Shown here: piece after piece, positions 1 to 8,473 of the stretch
Layout: each line of letters opens with the position of its first letter
How positions within the stretch are numbered: position 1 is the first letter of the stretch
Assembly: GCF_009724685.1 (NCBI RefSeq)
Contig: NZ_WMEF01000002.1
Location: forward strand, 601,922 to 665,921
Source of the DNA: Lysinibacillus cavernae
GTDB taxonomy: Bacteria; Bacillota; Bacilli; Bacillales_A; Planococcaceae
Direction of reading: 5' to 3'
Length of the DNA stretch: 64,000 bases
Made by a program: the position numbers and the translations under genes
The notes under the pieces: model-generated
What the model was told of the DNA's origin: nothing
Databases searched by the model: none
The model's input: the letters and a program-made list of their open reading frames with translations, nothing else

Positions 1-5
1 TTCAT
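1..5 (-). CDS. First codons of a gene leaving the left edge
   Basis: An ATG on the minus strand (complement of bases 3-5) is preceded by a GGAGG ribosome binding site (complement of bases 14-18) with an 8-base spacer, so a gene very probably starts here and runs off the window. Only the initiator Met and two bases of the next codon are visible, so no product can be named. Confidence 0.45.
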
Positions 6-157
6 TATAAAAACCTCCACTAATTCGTTGATTGGTTTAAGTTAATGAACCATATTACTGAATAACACAATATATTATTGTTACATTCGGTGCAATATTG
101 GGAAAGAAAATCGAGACGAATCACATCTTAGCGTGACTCTGTAGGATATATATTTTT

Positions 158-196
158 ATAATAAAAAAACACAGAAGTCACATGGACCTCTGCGTT
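158..196 (-). terminator. Rho-independent terminator of the SCO gene
   Basis: Read on the minus strand, an 11 bp stem with two G-U pairs, built from bases 170-180 and 184-195, is followed by TTTTTTTATTAT. It overlaps the stop codon of the SCO-family gene. Confidence 0.75.
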
Positions 197-791
197 ATTT
201 GCTTTCCTTAATAAGAGCTTTCATATCTCCAACAATTGTTTCAACTGGTACGTTTGTCGCGCCATCATAGTCTTTTACAACTGTGCCGTCTGCGTTTACT
301 AAATAATAGCTAGACATATGTATCACTTGGTCTGAGTTAGGATCATTTTTAACTAATGAATTAAATGATTTACGTGCAAATTGCTCAATGAATTTTTGTT
401 GATAGCCCGTTAATAGCTGCCACTTGCTATCATCTACAACGTTATACGTATTTAAGTAATTCGTTAATACCTCAGGCTTATCCACCTCAGGGTCCACACT
501 AAATGCAACAATTTGATAATCCTCAAGGTCTTCATCTTGAAGTGCTTGTTGAACTTCCGTCATATTAAATGTCATTGGCGGGCAGATCGTCGTACAGTTC
601 GTGAAAATAAACATTGCTAACCATGGTTTACCTTTTAAATCATCCAGGCTTACTTGTTCATTTTTTTGATTGGTTACAGTGAAATCTTGAACCTCAAGGT
701 TTAATGTTGGCTCAAATTTGTAACTTCCGCAAGCAGCTAAAATGCTACTTAATGCTAGTACTAAAACGAGCATTATACTTTTCTTTTTCAT
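195..791 (-). CDS. SCO1/SenC-family copper/thiol-redox lipoprotein
   Basis: The 198-residue product has a lipoprotein signal peptide ending in the lipobox L-A-A-C, so the mature protein should be anchored at Cys21 on the outside of the membrane. The rest is a thioredoxin-like SCO domain. The family copper ligands are visible: a C-T-T-I-C pair (CxxxC) near residues 66-70 inside the FTNCTTICPPM segment, and the distal His in QVIHMSSYYL near residue 158. Members of this family deliver copper to the CuA centre of cytochrome c oxidase or act in thiol redox control; no oxidase gene is adjacent here, so the exact role is not shown. It is monocistronic, with its own terminator. Confidence 0.9.
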   Translation of the reverse strand: MKKKSIMLVLVLALSSILAACGSYKFEPTLNLEVQDFTVTNQKNEQVSLDDLKGKPWLAMFIFTNCTTICPPMTFNMTEVQQALQDEDLEDYQIVAFSVDPEVDKPEVLTNYLNTYNVVDDSKWQLLTGYQQKFIEQFARKSFNSLVKNDPNSDQVIHMSSYYLVNADGTVVKDYDGATNVPVETIVGDMKALIKESK

Positions 792-898
792 TTGTGGTGC
801 CCACTTCCCTTCAATTTCATCATCTTATTTTATTCATTATAGAAGCTAAATACAAGATAATGGTCTTACACCAGTATTGCTTTTTGTGTAACATGTGA

Positions 899-1275
899 AC
901 ATTAACTTATTCTGGTATTTCACCCTACTAAATTTTCCAAATAACGCATCTCTTTTAAAAAATTTTTTCACAGCTTTTTTATACTATTTTCGATATTTCC
1001 CAAGGCATCAGAAAATTGTTATATAACAACGTTTTTCTACTTTCTACTCTTTTTTTGATTTTACTAGCAGTATAATAAAATACAGAAAATTCTCTTTCAT
1101 GTTTATATTTTCTCCTACATTCATCTTTATTAACAATAAACTATTTTAGTAATATTATTTCAAGAAATTTCTTATTTCTTCTTCGAGCGGTTTTTTTCTA
1201 ACAATTCCCCATTATTTCTAAGTTATTTTCTCTAAGTAAAAGTGACTAAAAATTATAAAAACTCAAAATTTAGTA
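899..1275. other. AT-rich intergenic stretch
   Basis: About 380 bases between the divergent SCO gene and the first DUF485-symporter promoter. It is rich in T and A tracts. No open frame with a ribosome binding site and no convincing structured RNA is visible. It must contain the SCO promoter, which could not be placed with confidence. Confidence 0.5.
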
Positions 1276-1304
1276 TTGCATTATAAGAATCTCCCCCATA
1301 AAAT
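1276..1304 (+). promoter_or_regulatory. Sigma-A type promoter of the first DUF485-symporter pair
   Basis: TTGCAT (1276-1281), a 17-base spacer and TAAAAT (1299-1304) lie about 75 bases before the start codon. The same architecture (TTGCAA, 17, TAAAAT) precedes the second pair. Confidence 0.6.
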
Positions 1305-1314
1305 AAGTGAATAT

Positions 1315-1343
1315 AACGACGAATTAAAAAGAAATATGTCGTT
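1315..1343. promoter_or_regulatory. Inverted repeat just after the predicted transcription start
   Basis: AACGAC (1315-1320) and GTCGTT (1338-1343) form a 6 bp inverted repeat with a 17-base gap. It sits where a repressor operator or a 5' leader hairpin would lie. No protein can be assigned to it. Confidence 0.3.
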
Positions 1344-1378
1344 TTAAACAGAAATATATAACTTTAGGGGGAATAATA

Positions 1379-1714
1379 ATGGCTAACGTTTCAAGTGAAA
1401 AACAAGCCCAGTCAATTGATTATCATGCAATTGAGGCAATGGAATCGTTCAATAGCTTTGTAAAAAAGAAAAATACCTTCCTTTTCTCGATTACAGCAAT
1501 GTTTCTAATCCTTTATATCTTGCTTCCGATCCTTGCTTTCCAACCTGTACTACAACAAAAATTCTTCGGAAATATTACGGGTGTTTGGGTTTATTCTGCA
1601 GGATTATTTATCATGACCATTGTGCTTTGTACAATATATGTAAAAAAAGCGGCTTCATTCGATCAAGCTGCAGCTGCTGTTTTAGCAGAGTATCATGCGA
1701 AAGGTGGTAAATAA
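1379..1714 (+). CDS. DUF485 membrane protein, partner of the acetate-type symporter (copy 1)
   Basis: This 111-residue protein has a charged N-terminus and two hydrophobic segments, at roughly residues 34-55 and 68-88, as expected for DUF485 (YwcB/YjcH type). Genes of this family are regularly found directly upstream of ActP/YwcA-type sodium:solute symporters and are thought to be an accessory subunit; the biochemical role is not settled. A GGGGGA ribosome binding site precedes the ATG. The stop codon is immediately followed by the symporter ATG, so the two are certainly co-transcribed. A paralogue with the same arrangement starts at 3750. Confidence 0.88.
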   Translation: MANVSSEKQAQSIDYHAIEAMESFNSFVKKKNTFLFSITAMFLILYILLPILAFQPVLQQKFFGNITGVWVYSAGLFIMTIVLCTIYVKKAASFDQAAAAVLAEYHAKGGK

Positions 1715-3268
1715 ATGAACTTCGTATCTGTTGGTTTCTTTTTAGCTATTGTTGGCTTAACACTTATTGTTACGTATATTGCGGCAAAGCGTACTTCCTC
1801 TGCGGCTGATTTCTATACTGCTGGTGGCGGTTTAAAAGGTTGGCAAAATGGCTTTGCGATTGCTGGTGACTATTTATCGGCAGCTGCTTTTCTAGGTGTT
1901 TCTGGTGCTATTGCCTTAACTGGTTTTGATGGCTTCTTCTTCTCTGTAGGCTATGTAGTAGCAAATTTAGTACTACTTTATGTAATTGCTGAGCCAATGC
2001 GTAATTTAGGTCGCTATACGTTAGCAGATATGTTAACGGCTCGTTTTAATGAAAAAAGAATTCGTGGTGTTGCTGCGTCAGGGACCATAATCATTGTGAT
2101 TCTTTATATGATTGCACAGCTAGTAGGGGCCGGTGCATTGATTAAACTATTATTTGGGATTGAGTATTGGATTGCCGTGTTAATCGTTGGAGTTATGATG
2201 ACTACGTATGTGTTATTCGGCGGCATGACAGCGACTTCTTGGGTTCAAATCATTAAAGCCAGTCTATTATTATTTGGGACAGGTCTATTAGCAGTATTAG
2301 TATTAGCGAAATTTGACTTCTCTCTTATGAAGATGTTTGACACGATTGCCGTCGATCATGGTGAAGAATTCCTTGTGCCAGGGATCAAATACACAAGTAC
2401 AATCGACTCCGTTTCGATGATGATGGCTTTAGTTTTAGGAACATCAGGCTTACCACATATTTTAATGCGTTTCTTTACAGTAAAGGATGCAAAGACTGCA
2501 CGTGCTTCGATTTCTTGGACAACTTGGATTACAGCTATTTTCTTCTCATTAACGATTTTCTTAGGATTCGGTGCATTAAACTTTGTAGGTCTGGATCAAA
2601 TTCTAGCTGAAAGTAAGGCTGGTAACACAGCTGCCCCACTTCTGGCTCATTATCTAGGCGGAGATGTATTAATGGCATTTATCGGTGCTGTAGCCTTCGC
2701 GACAATTTTAGCAGTTGTTTCGGGCTTAGTATTAACGGGAGCTTCTGCGATTTCTCACGATATTTATGGAGAAATTATTAAAGGCGGGAAATTAACTGAA
2801 AAGCAACAGGTGGTAGCTGCTCGTACAGGCTCTATTTCGATTGCGATTGTGTCTATTATTCTTGCTCTGTTCGCTCAAAACTTAAATGTTTCGTTCTTAG
2901 TATCCTTTGCGTTTTGTATTGGTGCATCAGCGAACCTACCTGTTATCCTTTACACAATCTATTGGAAGAAGTTCAATTCTACAGGTGCAGTATCAGCTAT
3001 GGTAACGGGTTTAGTGTCCTGTTTAATATTAGGGGCAATGGGACCAAATGTTTGGAGCCCTGTAGAAGGTGCTGCCATTTTTGTTGGAAATCCACTTGTG
3101 CCACTTGCTGTACCAGCTATTATTACAATTCCATTGGGCTTTATTGCTGGATATCTCGGGACAGTACTTACATCAAGCAAAGTACCACAGGAGGAGGCTG
3201 AGCGTATTTATCAAGAAATTCGCGTGAAAGCGAATACAGGTGTGTCTGTTTCTGATGTTTCACATTAA
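1715..3268 (+). CDS. Sodium:solute symporter, acetate permease type (copy 1)
   Basis: The 517-residue protein is a full-length member of the SSS family, with about 13 hydrophobic helices. It carries the ActP/YwcA-type N-terminal signature (SAADFYTAGGG, then GWQNGFAIAGDYLSAA) and the conserved HDIYG motif near residue 348. The family imports monocarboxylates such as acetate, propionate or pyruvate with Na+ or H+. Substrate cannot be read from the sequence. It starts directly at the DUF485 stop codon, and the C-terminus ends in VKANTGVSVSDVSH, which is closely matched in the second copy. Copy 2 at 4085 is highly similar throughout, so this is a tandem duplication whose copies have diverged in the central loop around residues 205-230. 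Confidence 0.9.
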   Translation: MNFVSVGFFLAIVGLTLIVTYIAAKRTSSAADFYTAGGGLKGWQNGFAIAGDYLSAAAFLGVSGAIALTGFDGFFFSVGYVVANLVLLYVIAEPMRNLGRYTLADMLTARFNEKRIRGVAASGTIIIVILYMIAQLVGAGALIKLLFGIEYWIAVLIVGVMMTTYVLFGGMTATSWVQIIKASLLLFGTGLLAVLVLAKFDFSLMKMFDTIAVDHGEEFLVPGIKYTSTIDSVSMMMALVLGTSGLPHILMRFFTVKDAKTARASISWTTWITAIFFSLTIFLGFGALNFVGLDQILAESKAGNTAAPLLAHYLGGDVLMAFIGAVAFATILAVVSGLVLTGASAISHDIYGEIIKGGKLTEKQQVVAARTGSISIAIVSIILALFAQNLNVSFLVSFAFCIGASANLPVILYTIYWKKFNSTGAVSAMVTGLVSCLILGAMGPNVWSPVEGAAIFVGNPLVPLAVPAIITIPLGFIAGYLGTVLTSSKVPQEEAERIYQEIRVKANTGVSVSDVSH

Positions 3269-3320
3269 TATTTATACACATCATGTACAATGAATCCTAA
3301 TTCAAAAAATGCAAAAAAAT

Positions 3321-3363
3321 AGGCAAAAAATTCGATTTTTGGTCGAGTTTTTCGCCTTTTTTG
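3321..3363 (+). terminator. Terminator after symporter copy 1
   Basis: AGGC-AAAAAATTCGA pairs with TCGAGTTTTTCGCCT with one bulged base, and a run of T follows. Confidence 0.7.
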
Positions 3364-3606
3364 TTATTCAATATCTACCAATTTACTTATCGAACAATAT
3401 TATTTCTCTTCCAAAAAACAGAAAAAATCCAATTTCCACTAAGTAAATAGTGTTTATTTTCAGTTGAAAAAACGAGATTATTTTGTAATTTTACCCTTCC
3501 TTTTTTGTCAAGAATCTAGATTTCTCTTCACTTCATTTATTTATCTGAATTTTCTAAAACCCTTTATATCCTTGACTTTGTGGCATTTTTTCTCTTCCAG
3601 GACTAT
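3364..3606. other. AT-rich spacer between the two symporter pairs
   Basis: No coding frame with a ribosome binding site is visible. The functional elements of this gap are the upstream terminator and the downstream palindrome and promoter listed separately. Confidence 0.5.
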
Positions 3607-3642
3607 TTTCAGAAAAATTTTTTTTGCATAATTTTTCTGAAA
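3607..3642. promoter_or_regulatory. 13 bp perfect inverted repeat immediately upstream of a promoter
   Basis: TTTCAGAAAAATT (3607-3619) is exactly complementary to AATTTTTCTGAAA (3630-3642) across a 10-base gap. It ends 4 bases before the -35 box of the second DUF485-symporter pair, the position of an activator or repressor site. No T-run follows, so it is not a typical terminator. Confidence 0.45.
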
Positions 3643-3646
3643 TGTA

Positions 3647-3675
3647 TTGCAATTTTGTGAACTGTTTCATAAAAT
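3647..3675 (+). promoter_or_regulatory. Sigma-A type promoter of the second DUF485-symporter pair
   Basis: TTGCAA (3647-3652), a 17-base spacer and TAAAAT (3670-3675) lie about 75 bases before the start codon, as in the first pair. Confidence 0.6.
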
Positions 3676-3749
3676 GAGAATGTGAATTCACTAAACTAGC
3701 AAAATTAAGTCTTGAGGCAGAAAAAATATACACAAAATGGGGAATGTTA

Positions 3750-4088
3750 ATGGCGAACAATCAAGCAAAAAAAGGTGTCGTGATTGACTATGATGCAATT
3801 GCAAACCAAGAATCGTTTAAGGCTCTTGTACGAAGAAAGAACTCTTTTCTTTGGTCTATGACTGCCATATTTTTAATGGCTTACATGTTGCTACCAATTC
3901 TGACATCATACACAACAATTCTACACCAAAAGGCATTTGGGGAAATTACTTGGGTGTGGATCTACTCGGCAGGGCTATTCATCATGACATGGGGGTTATG
4001 TCATTTATATGTAGCAAAAGCAAACAGCTTCGATAGAGAAGCAAAAGCGATTATCGCTGAATACGAAAACGGAGGTGGCCGCCGATGA
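3750..4088 (+). CDS. DUF485 membrane protein, partner of the acetate-type symporter (copy 2)
   Basis: The 112-residue product is a paralogue of the gene at 1379 (both read MAN.., then a conserved IDYDAIANQESF-like helix, two hydrophobic segments and a basic tail). An in-frame ATG also exists at 3744, but it directly abuts the TGGGGA ribosome binding site (3738-3743). The ATG at 3750 leaves a 6-base spacer and matches the paralogue's N-terminus, so 3750 is chosen. Its stop codon overlaps the symporter start in an ATGA, showing translational coupling. Confidence 0.87.
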   Translation: MANNQAKKGVVIDYDAIANQESFKALVRRKNSFLWSMTAIFLMAYMLLPILTSYTTILHQKAFGEITWVWIYSAGLFIMTWGLCHLYVAKANSFDREAKAIIAEYENGGGRR

Positions 4089-5641
4089 ATAACGGAATGA
4101 GTTTCACAGCCATATTCTTCTTCGTAGGCATTGTTGGTTTAACATTAGTTATTACATGGTGGGCATCTAAACGCACATCTTCAGCAAGTGATTTCTACAC
4201 TGCTGGCGGTGGGTTAACAGGCTGGCAAAATGGACTAGCTATCGCTGGTGACTATTTATCAGCAGCATCTTTCCTAGGTATCGCTGGTGCAGTAGCACTA
4301 TTTGGATTTGACGGATTCTTCTTCTCTATTGGTTATTTAGTAGCTTACTTAGTGGTATTATACATCGTTGCTGAGCCATTACGTAACCTTGGGAAATTCA
4401 CATTAGCTGACATGATTACAGCGCGTTTCGATAACGCTAAAGTTCGTGGAACAGCTGCTTTAAGCACTATTACAATTGTATTATTCTACATGATTGCACA
4501 ACTAGTTGGTGCAGGAGCACTTATTCAATTACTTTTAGGAATCGACTACTGGATTGCTGTCTTAATCGTAGGTTTCATGATGACAACATACGTACTATTC
4601 GGTGGTATGACAGCAACTTCTTGGGTACAAATTATTAAAGCTTGTCTTTTAATGATAGGTACGGTAATTATTTCGTTCTTAGTTTTAAAAGAGTTCGGCT
4701 TCAGTATTTCTACAATGTTTAAAGAAATGACGACAGCTACTGATAGTGGGGCTGCTTATTTAAACCCAGGTCTAAAATATACAAATGGACTTGACACAAT
4801 CTCCATGTTAATTGCGTTAGTATTAGGTACTGCGGGTCTTCCGCATATCTTAATGCGTTTCTTCACAGTAAAAGACGCACAAACAGCTCGTTCATCAGTT
4901 ATTTGGGCTACTTGGATCGTAGGTATCTTCTACGTTCTAACAATTTTCTTAGGTTTCGGTGCAGCAGCATTCGTTGGAAAAGAAGATATTATCGCGGCAA
5001 ACGCTGCTGGTAATATGGCTGCCCCACTTCTTGCGGAAGCACTTGGTGGCGACATTCTATTCTCATTTGTTTGTGCGGTAGCATTCGCAACAATTCTTGC
5101 GGTAGTAGCAGGTCTTGTACTTTCTGGTGCATCTGCCCTATCTCATGATATTTATGGACAAATTATCAAAAAGGGTAAAATTACAGAAAAAGAGCAAGTA
5201 CTTGCAGCTCGTATCGGTTCGATCACAATCGCTGTTATTTCTATCCTATTAGCACTTGGTGCACAAACATTAAACGTTGCGTTCTTAGTATCTCTAGCAT
5301 TCTGTATTGCAGGTTCTGCTAACCTTCCAGTAATCATTTACACAATTTATTGGAAACGCTTTAATACAGCTGGTGCTGTAACGGCGATGTTAACAGGTTT
5401 AATTTCAGCATTAGTGTTAGTTGCTATGTCACCTAACGTGTGGAATCCAGTTGAAGGAAAAGCGATTTTCGTTGGTGATCCGTTAATTATGTTAACGAAC
5501 CCGGCACTAATCTCTGTACCACTTGGTTTCCTTGGCGGCTTCATTGGCACATTACTTTCTAAAGAAACAGATGATGCGAAATATCGTGAAGTAGATGTTA
5601 AAGCAAACACAGGTATTTCTGTACAGGACGTATCTCACTAA
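4085..5641 (+). CDS. Sodium:solute symporter, acetate permease type (copy 2)
   Basis: The 518-residue SSS-family protein is colinear with the copy at 1715, with the same SASDFYTAGGG and GWQNGLAIAGDYLSAA signatures, the HDIYG motif and the near-identical tail ending VQDVSH. It overlaps the DUF485 gene by four bases. Substitutions between the copies concentrate in the loop around residues 205-232 and in the C-terminal third, so they may differ in substrate or affinity; that is inference. Separate promoters and terminators suggest that the two pairs are regulated independently. Confidence 0.9.
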   Translation: MNNGMSFTAIFFFVGIVGLTLVITWWASKRTSSASDFYTAGGGLTGWQNGLAIAGDYLSAASFLGIAGAVALFGFDGFFFSIGYLVAYLVVLYIVAEPLRNLGKFTLADMITARFDNAKVRGTAALSTITIVLFYMIAQLVGAGALIQLLLGIDYWIAVLIVGFMMTTYVLFGGMTATSWVQIIKACLLMIGTVIISFLVLKEFGFSISTMFKEMTTATDSGAAYLNPGLKYTNGLDTISMLIALVLGTAGLPHILMRFFTVKDAQTARSSVIWATWIVGIFYVLTIFLGFGAAAFVGKEDIIAANAAGNMAAPLLAEALGGDILFSFVCAVAFATILAVVAGLVLSGASALSHDIYGQIIKKGKITEKEQVLAARIGSITIAVISILLALGAQTLNVAFLVSLAFCIAGSANLPVIIYTIYWKRFNTAGAVTAMLTGLISALVLVAMSPNVWNPVEGKAIFVGDPLIMLTNPALISVPLGFLGGFIGTLLSKETDDAKYREVDVKANTGISVQDVSH

Positions 5642-5651
5642 TACACTCGAC

Positions 5652-5690
5652 AACCTCGTAAGTATCTTGCTTACGAGGTTTTACTTTTTC
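5652..5690 (+). terminator. Terminator after symporter copy 2
   Basis: A perfect 11 bp stem (AACCTCGTAAG with CTTACGAGGTT) and a 7-base loop are followed by TTACTTTTT. Confidence 0.88.
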
Positions 5691-5737
5691 TCCCTTATTC
5701 GTTACTATAAAGTTAGAAAGAATTGGAGGGTATGCTT

Positions 5738-5914
5738 ATGTCACAGTCTGATGCTAAAAAGAAGCGTATGCATGTTAAACGAACAATCGGCAAGGATGTT
5801 GAAAAAAATCGGCAATCTAGCTCTTTCAGCACACATGAACGCATGACGAAAACAAAGAATGAGCAATTGGAGCATCATTTCAGTAAACATAAAAAGCAGT
5901 ATAAGGACGAATAA
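5738..5914 (+). CDS. Small basic hypothetical protein
   Basis: A 58-residue, highly charged, Lys- and His-rich protein without hydrophobic segments. A GGAGGG ribosome binding site lies at 5725-5730. The ATG at 5738 has a 7-base spacer, while the in-frame ATG at 5732 is only one base away, so 5738 is chosen. No family is recognised. It is an isolated single gene whose stop codon falls in the loop of the downstream terminator. It reads as a genuine short gene because of the strong ribosome binding site and its own terminator. Confidence 0.6.
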   Translation: MSQSDAKKKRMHVKRTIGKDVEKNRQSSSFSTHERMTKTKNEQLEHHFSKHKKQYKDE

Positions 5915-5936
5915 TTCGTACCCTATACTGCTTTTT
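5891..5936. terminator. Bidirectional terminator between convergent genes
   Basis: A perfect 13 bp stem (5891-5903 with 5924-5936) is flanked by A5 on one side and T5 on the other, so it can stop both the small gene and the tatD-like operon. Confidence 0.85.
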
Positions 5937-5945
5937 CTTGATCCA

Positions 5946-6695
5946 TTAAAGTCGATAGAAGTTTTTTGTATTTTGTGTGATGATCTGAGCCGCTTCCTGT
6001 GTTGACAACCCTTTAATGGACGCAATGACCTCAATCGTCGAATGCATCATCCACGGTGATGTACGCTTATTCGTAAACGGTCCTTCAAACGGCCAAGGTC
6101 CATCTGTTTCTATCATCATGCGTTCAATGGGGTAAGCTTGAATTAACTGTTGAATCTCTTCTTCATAGAAACAATCAGGCGTTATAGAAATAAAATAACC
6201 ATGCTGTATCATACGTTTCACCACAGCCTTATCCCCTTTAAACCAATGAAAATGCGCTTTACGTAGCTGATGTTTTTCAAGTAAATCACATACGATGGCG
6301 GCGTCCTCATATACGGCATGTAAAACAATCGGCTTATCAAGCTCCTTTGCCAAAATGATAAAACGCTCTAATAAAGCCACATAAGGACGATTATCAATGG
6401 CTTGTTCTTGCCTTAAATAATAAGGTAGACCAACCTCACCAACAGCTACCATATCATCCGCATGGGCACGTATCCAATCAAATAAAGCATCCTCGTCTCT
6501 TTGACCTGGTAGAGACTGTTCAGGATGAAAGCCAAAAGCTGCCTTTACTTGATGATAGGTTTTTGACAGATGCAGTGTTCTTTCACAAGATACTAGCTGC
6601 ATGCTAACTGCAATCACATAATCTACCTCTTCCAATAAAGACGAAATTTCCTCATCTTTATACTGATCCAAATGAATATGAGCATCAATCAACAT
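5946..6695 (-). CDS. TatD-family metal-dependent hydrolase in the thiamine-precursor operon
   Basis: The 249-residue protein is a TIM-barrel amidohydrolase-like TatD protein. The metal-binding motif DAHIH is at residues 4-8. Further family landmarks are GEVGLPYY, VLHAVYED, HFHWFKGD and ETDGPWP. TatD proteins are divalent-metal phosphoesterases/DNases, but some members act on small molecules. It is the last gene of a TPP-riboswitch operon and overlaps the ATPase gene by 11 bases, so a role in handling the imported pyrimidine is suggested; this is inference. A GTG at 6704 is in frame, but it forms part of the AAAGGTG ribosome binding site, so the ATG at 6695 is preferred. Confidence 0.8.
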   Translation of the reverse strand: MLIDAHIHLDQYKDEEISSLLEEVDYVIAVSMQLVSCERTLHLSKTYHQVKAAFGFHPEQSLPGQRDEDALFDWIRAHADDMVAVGEVGLPYYLRQEQAIDNRPYVALLERFIILAKELDKPIVLHAVYEDAAIVCDLLEKHQLRKAHFHWFKGDKAVVKRMIQHGYFISITPDCFYEEEIQQLIQAYPIERMMIETDGPWPFEGPFTNKRTSPWMMHSTIEVIASIKGLSTQEAAQIITQNTKNFYRL

Positions 6696-7434
6696 ACAAA
6701 TCACCTTTTTCTTCCTGTAAGTACATAAATAACTGTTGCTTTAAAGCGGTGAATGCTGCAGAATGACGAATTTCCTCTTTGCGAGGTCTTTCAAACGGTA
6801 CAATGATTTCCTTTTTAACCATTGCTGGACGTTTCGTTAAAACAAGTATACGATCCGCTAAAAAGAGCGCTTCTTCAATACTATGTGTAACAAATAAGAT
6901 TGATTTACGGTACTCTTCCCAAATAGATAAAAGCCATGCCTGCATTTCCAGTCTCGTAAATTCATCCAGCGCAGAAAATGGTTCGTCTAAGCATAAAATA
7001 GGCTTATTACTAACCATGGCTCGTATAAAGGATACACGCTGCTGCATGCCTCCTGAAAGTTCGTTCGGATACGCATGGATAAACGAAGCAAGCCCAACCT
7101 TTTCTAACCATTCTTTGGCACGTTCAACGTTTGGTTTATGTTGTAATTCCTCCACGATGGTAACATTCTCTAAAATGGTACGCCAAGGCAGTAGACAAGG
7201 CTGCTGTGGCATATAGCCAATCGTTCCTCGTTTTTGTTGAATATCTTCCCCGTTTAATAAAATGGCACCTTTATCAATGGAAGAGATACCGCCAATTAAT
7301 TGAAATAGAGTACTTTTACCACTTCCTGAAGGTCCCACAATAGCCACAAACTCGCCATCCTTGACATCAAAAGATAATTTGTCCAGGACTTGCAGGACAT
7401 TAAAAGATTTAGCGATGTTCTGAATGCTGAGCAT
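6685..7434 (-). CDS. thiZ: ABC transporter ATPase for thiamine pyrimidine precursor
   Basis: The 249-residue ABC ATPase has a Walker A GPSGSGKST near residue 35, a Q-loop MPQQPCLLPW, a signature LSGGMQQR near residue 125, a Walker B ILCLDEP and an H-loop THS. It belongs to the SsuB/TauB/ThiZ group that works with NMT1-type binding proteins. It overlaps the permease gene by 26 bases and the TatD gene by 11, so all are translated from one message. The THI-box leader upstream fixes the substrate class as a thiamine-related pyrimidine (HMP or formylaminopyrimidine). Confidence 0.88.
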   Translation of the reverse strand: MLSIQNIAKSFNVLQVLDKLSFDVKDGEFVAIVGPSGSGKSTLFQLIGGISSIDKGAILLNGEDIQQKRGTIGYMPQQPCLLPWRTILENVTIVEELQHKPNVERAKEWLEKVGLASFIHAYPNELSGGMQQRVSFIRAMVSNKPILCLDEPFSALDEFTRLEMQAWLLSIWEEYRKSILFVTHSIEEALFLADRILVLTKRPAMVKKEIIVPFERPRKEEIRHSAAFTALKQQLFMYLQEEKGDLYVD

Positions 7435-8182
7435 GGTAGCCTCTCCCCTTTACCATTAACTTTTCAATCAAACGAATACTGCTAAACAACAGTAAACTTA
7501 ACAAAACGATTGCAAAAATCGCTACAAACACTCGATCCGTACGGAAGGAGGACTGTGCTAAGGTCATGTAAACACCGATGCCCTTCTTTGCACCAAGCCA
7601 CTCCGCAATGACAGCACCCATCACACTGTATGTAGCAGCTATTTTAATACCTGAGAAAATAGCTGGATACGCATGTGGCCATTCCAGTTTCCAAAAAGTT
7701 TGTGCCTTCGTTGCACCAATCATGGCAAAATAATGCTTTAACTCGGGTGCCGTTTGACGAAACCCATCCATCGCCGCAATGACAATCGGAAAAAAGCACA
7801 CAAGACAAATAATAATGAGTTTCGGTAAAAGGCCGAAGCCAAACCAAATAATGAGCAGCGGTGCTAATACAAGAATGGGAATGTTTTGCGACATAATAAG
7901 AATCGGATAAAACAACTCCCGAATAAAAGTAAAACGATGCAAAACAATTGCCACCGTTAAACCACAACCAATCCCAATGGCAAGACCTAATAAGGCTAAT
8001 TGCACCGTGGCCAAAGCATGGGGTAGAAACGTTTGATACGATTGCATGCCCTCCAACAAAATAATACTTGGTGCAGGTAAGAGCCAATGAGGAACTTCAG
8101 CCATTTGCACAACTAGCTCCCATATGAATAAGAGGAAGGCGATAAAAATTATCGTCCTTCCCTTTTGCAACGCGCGTTTCAT
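7409..8182 (-). CDS. thiX: ABC transporter permease for thiamine pyrimidine precursor
   Basis: The 257-residue membrane protein has about six hydrophobic helices and the BPD-type EAA loop region (AMIGATKAQTFWKLEWPHA). It is homologous to SsuC/TauC/ThiX permeases. Its ATG overlaps the stop of the upstream gene by one base (TAATG). With the binding protein (8474) and ATPase (6685) it forms the complete importer. Confidence 0.88.
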   Translation of the reverse strand: MKRALQKGRTIIFIAFLLFIWELVVQMAEVPHWLLPAPSIILLEGMQSYQTFLPHALATVQLALLGLAIGIGCGLTVAIVLHRFTFIRELFYPILIMSQNIPILVLAPLLIIWFGFGLLPKLIIICLVCFFPIVIAAMDGFRQTAPELKHYFAMIGATKAQTFWKLEWPHAYPAIFSGIKIAATYSVMGAVIAEWLGAKKGIGVYMTLAQSSFRTDRVFVAIFAIVLLSLLLFSSIRLIEKLMVKGRGYHAQHSEHR

Positions 8183-8472
8183 TACTGATATTTCTCCGTT
8201 AACTTGCCCATCGTAATACCTGTTGGTTGATATAAAATTTTCACTTGTGTAATGACATTGATGGCACCAAGATCAATCATCTTGTCATTCATTTTTTCAA
8301 TGATTTGGAGTAATGTTGTTAACTCACCTTCCATCGTTGTCTCTAGTGGATGTACTTCATATTTCACACCAGAAGCGTCAATAACAGCAATCGCCGCATC
8401 TACATAAGGAATAACATCCTCATATTTCTCTGTTTTCGGAATGATTTGAACACTAATTAATGAATTTGCCAT
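8182..8472 (-). CDS. MTH1187/YkoF-type thiamine-binding family protein
   Basis: A 96-residue soluble protein starting MANSLISVQIIPK, typical of the thiamine-binding (MTH1187/YkoF, DUF77) family with its ferredoxin-like fold. In B. subtilis the related YkoF binds thiamine or HMP and sits in another thiamine transporter operon. The frame is open further upstream to 8529, but GGGGG nine bases before the ATG at 8472 and the one-base gap to the thiY stop make 8472 the start. It may capture the imported pyrimidine in the cytoplasm; this is inference from the family. Confidence 0.85.
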   Translation of the reverse strand: MANSLISVQIIPKTEKYEDVIPYVDAAIAVIDASGVKYEVHPLETTMEGELTTLLQIIEKMNDKMIDLGAINVITQVKILYQPTGITMGKLTEKYQ

Positions 8473-8473
8473 C

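Noticed and set aside
2914..3201. Additional frames inside the symporter, parE-parC, ileS and acnA genes
   Set aside because: These are shadows in other frames of strongly supported genes and lack start signals.
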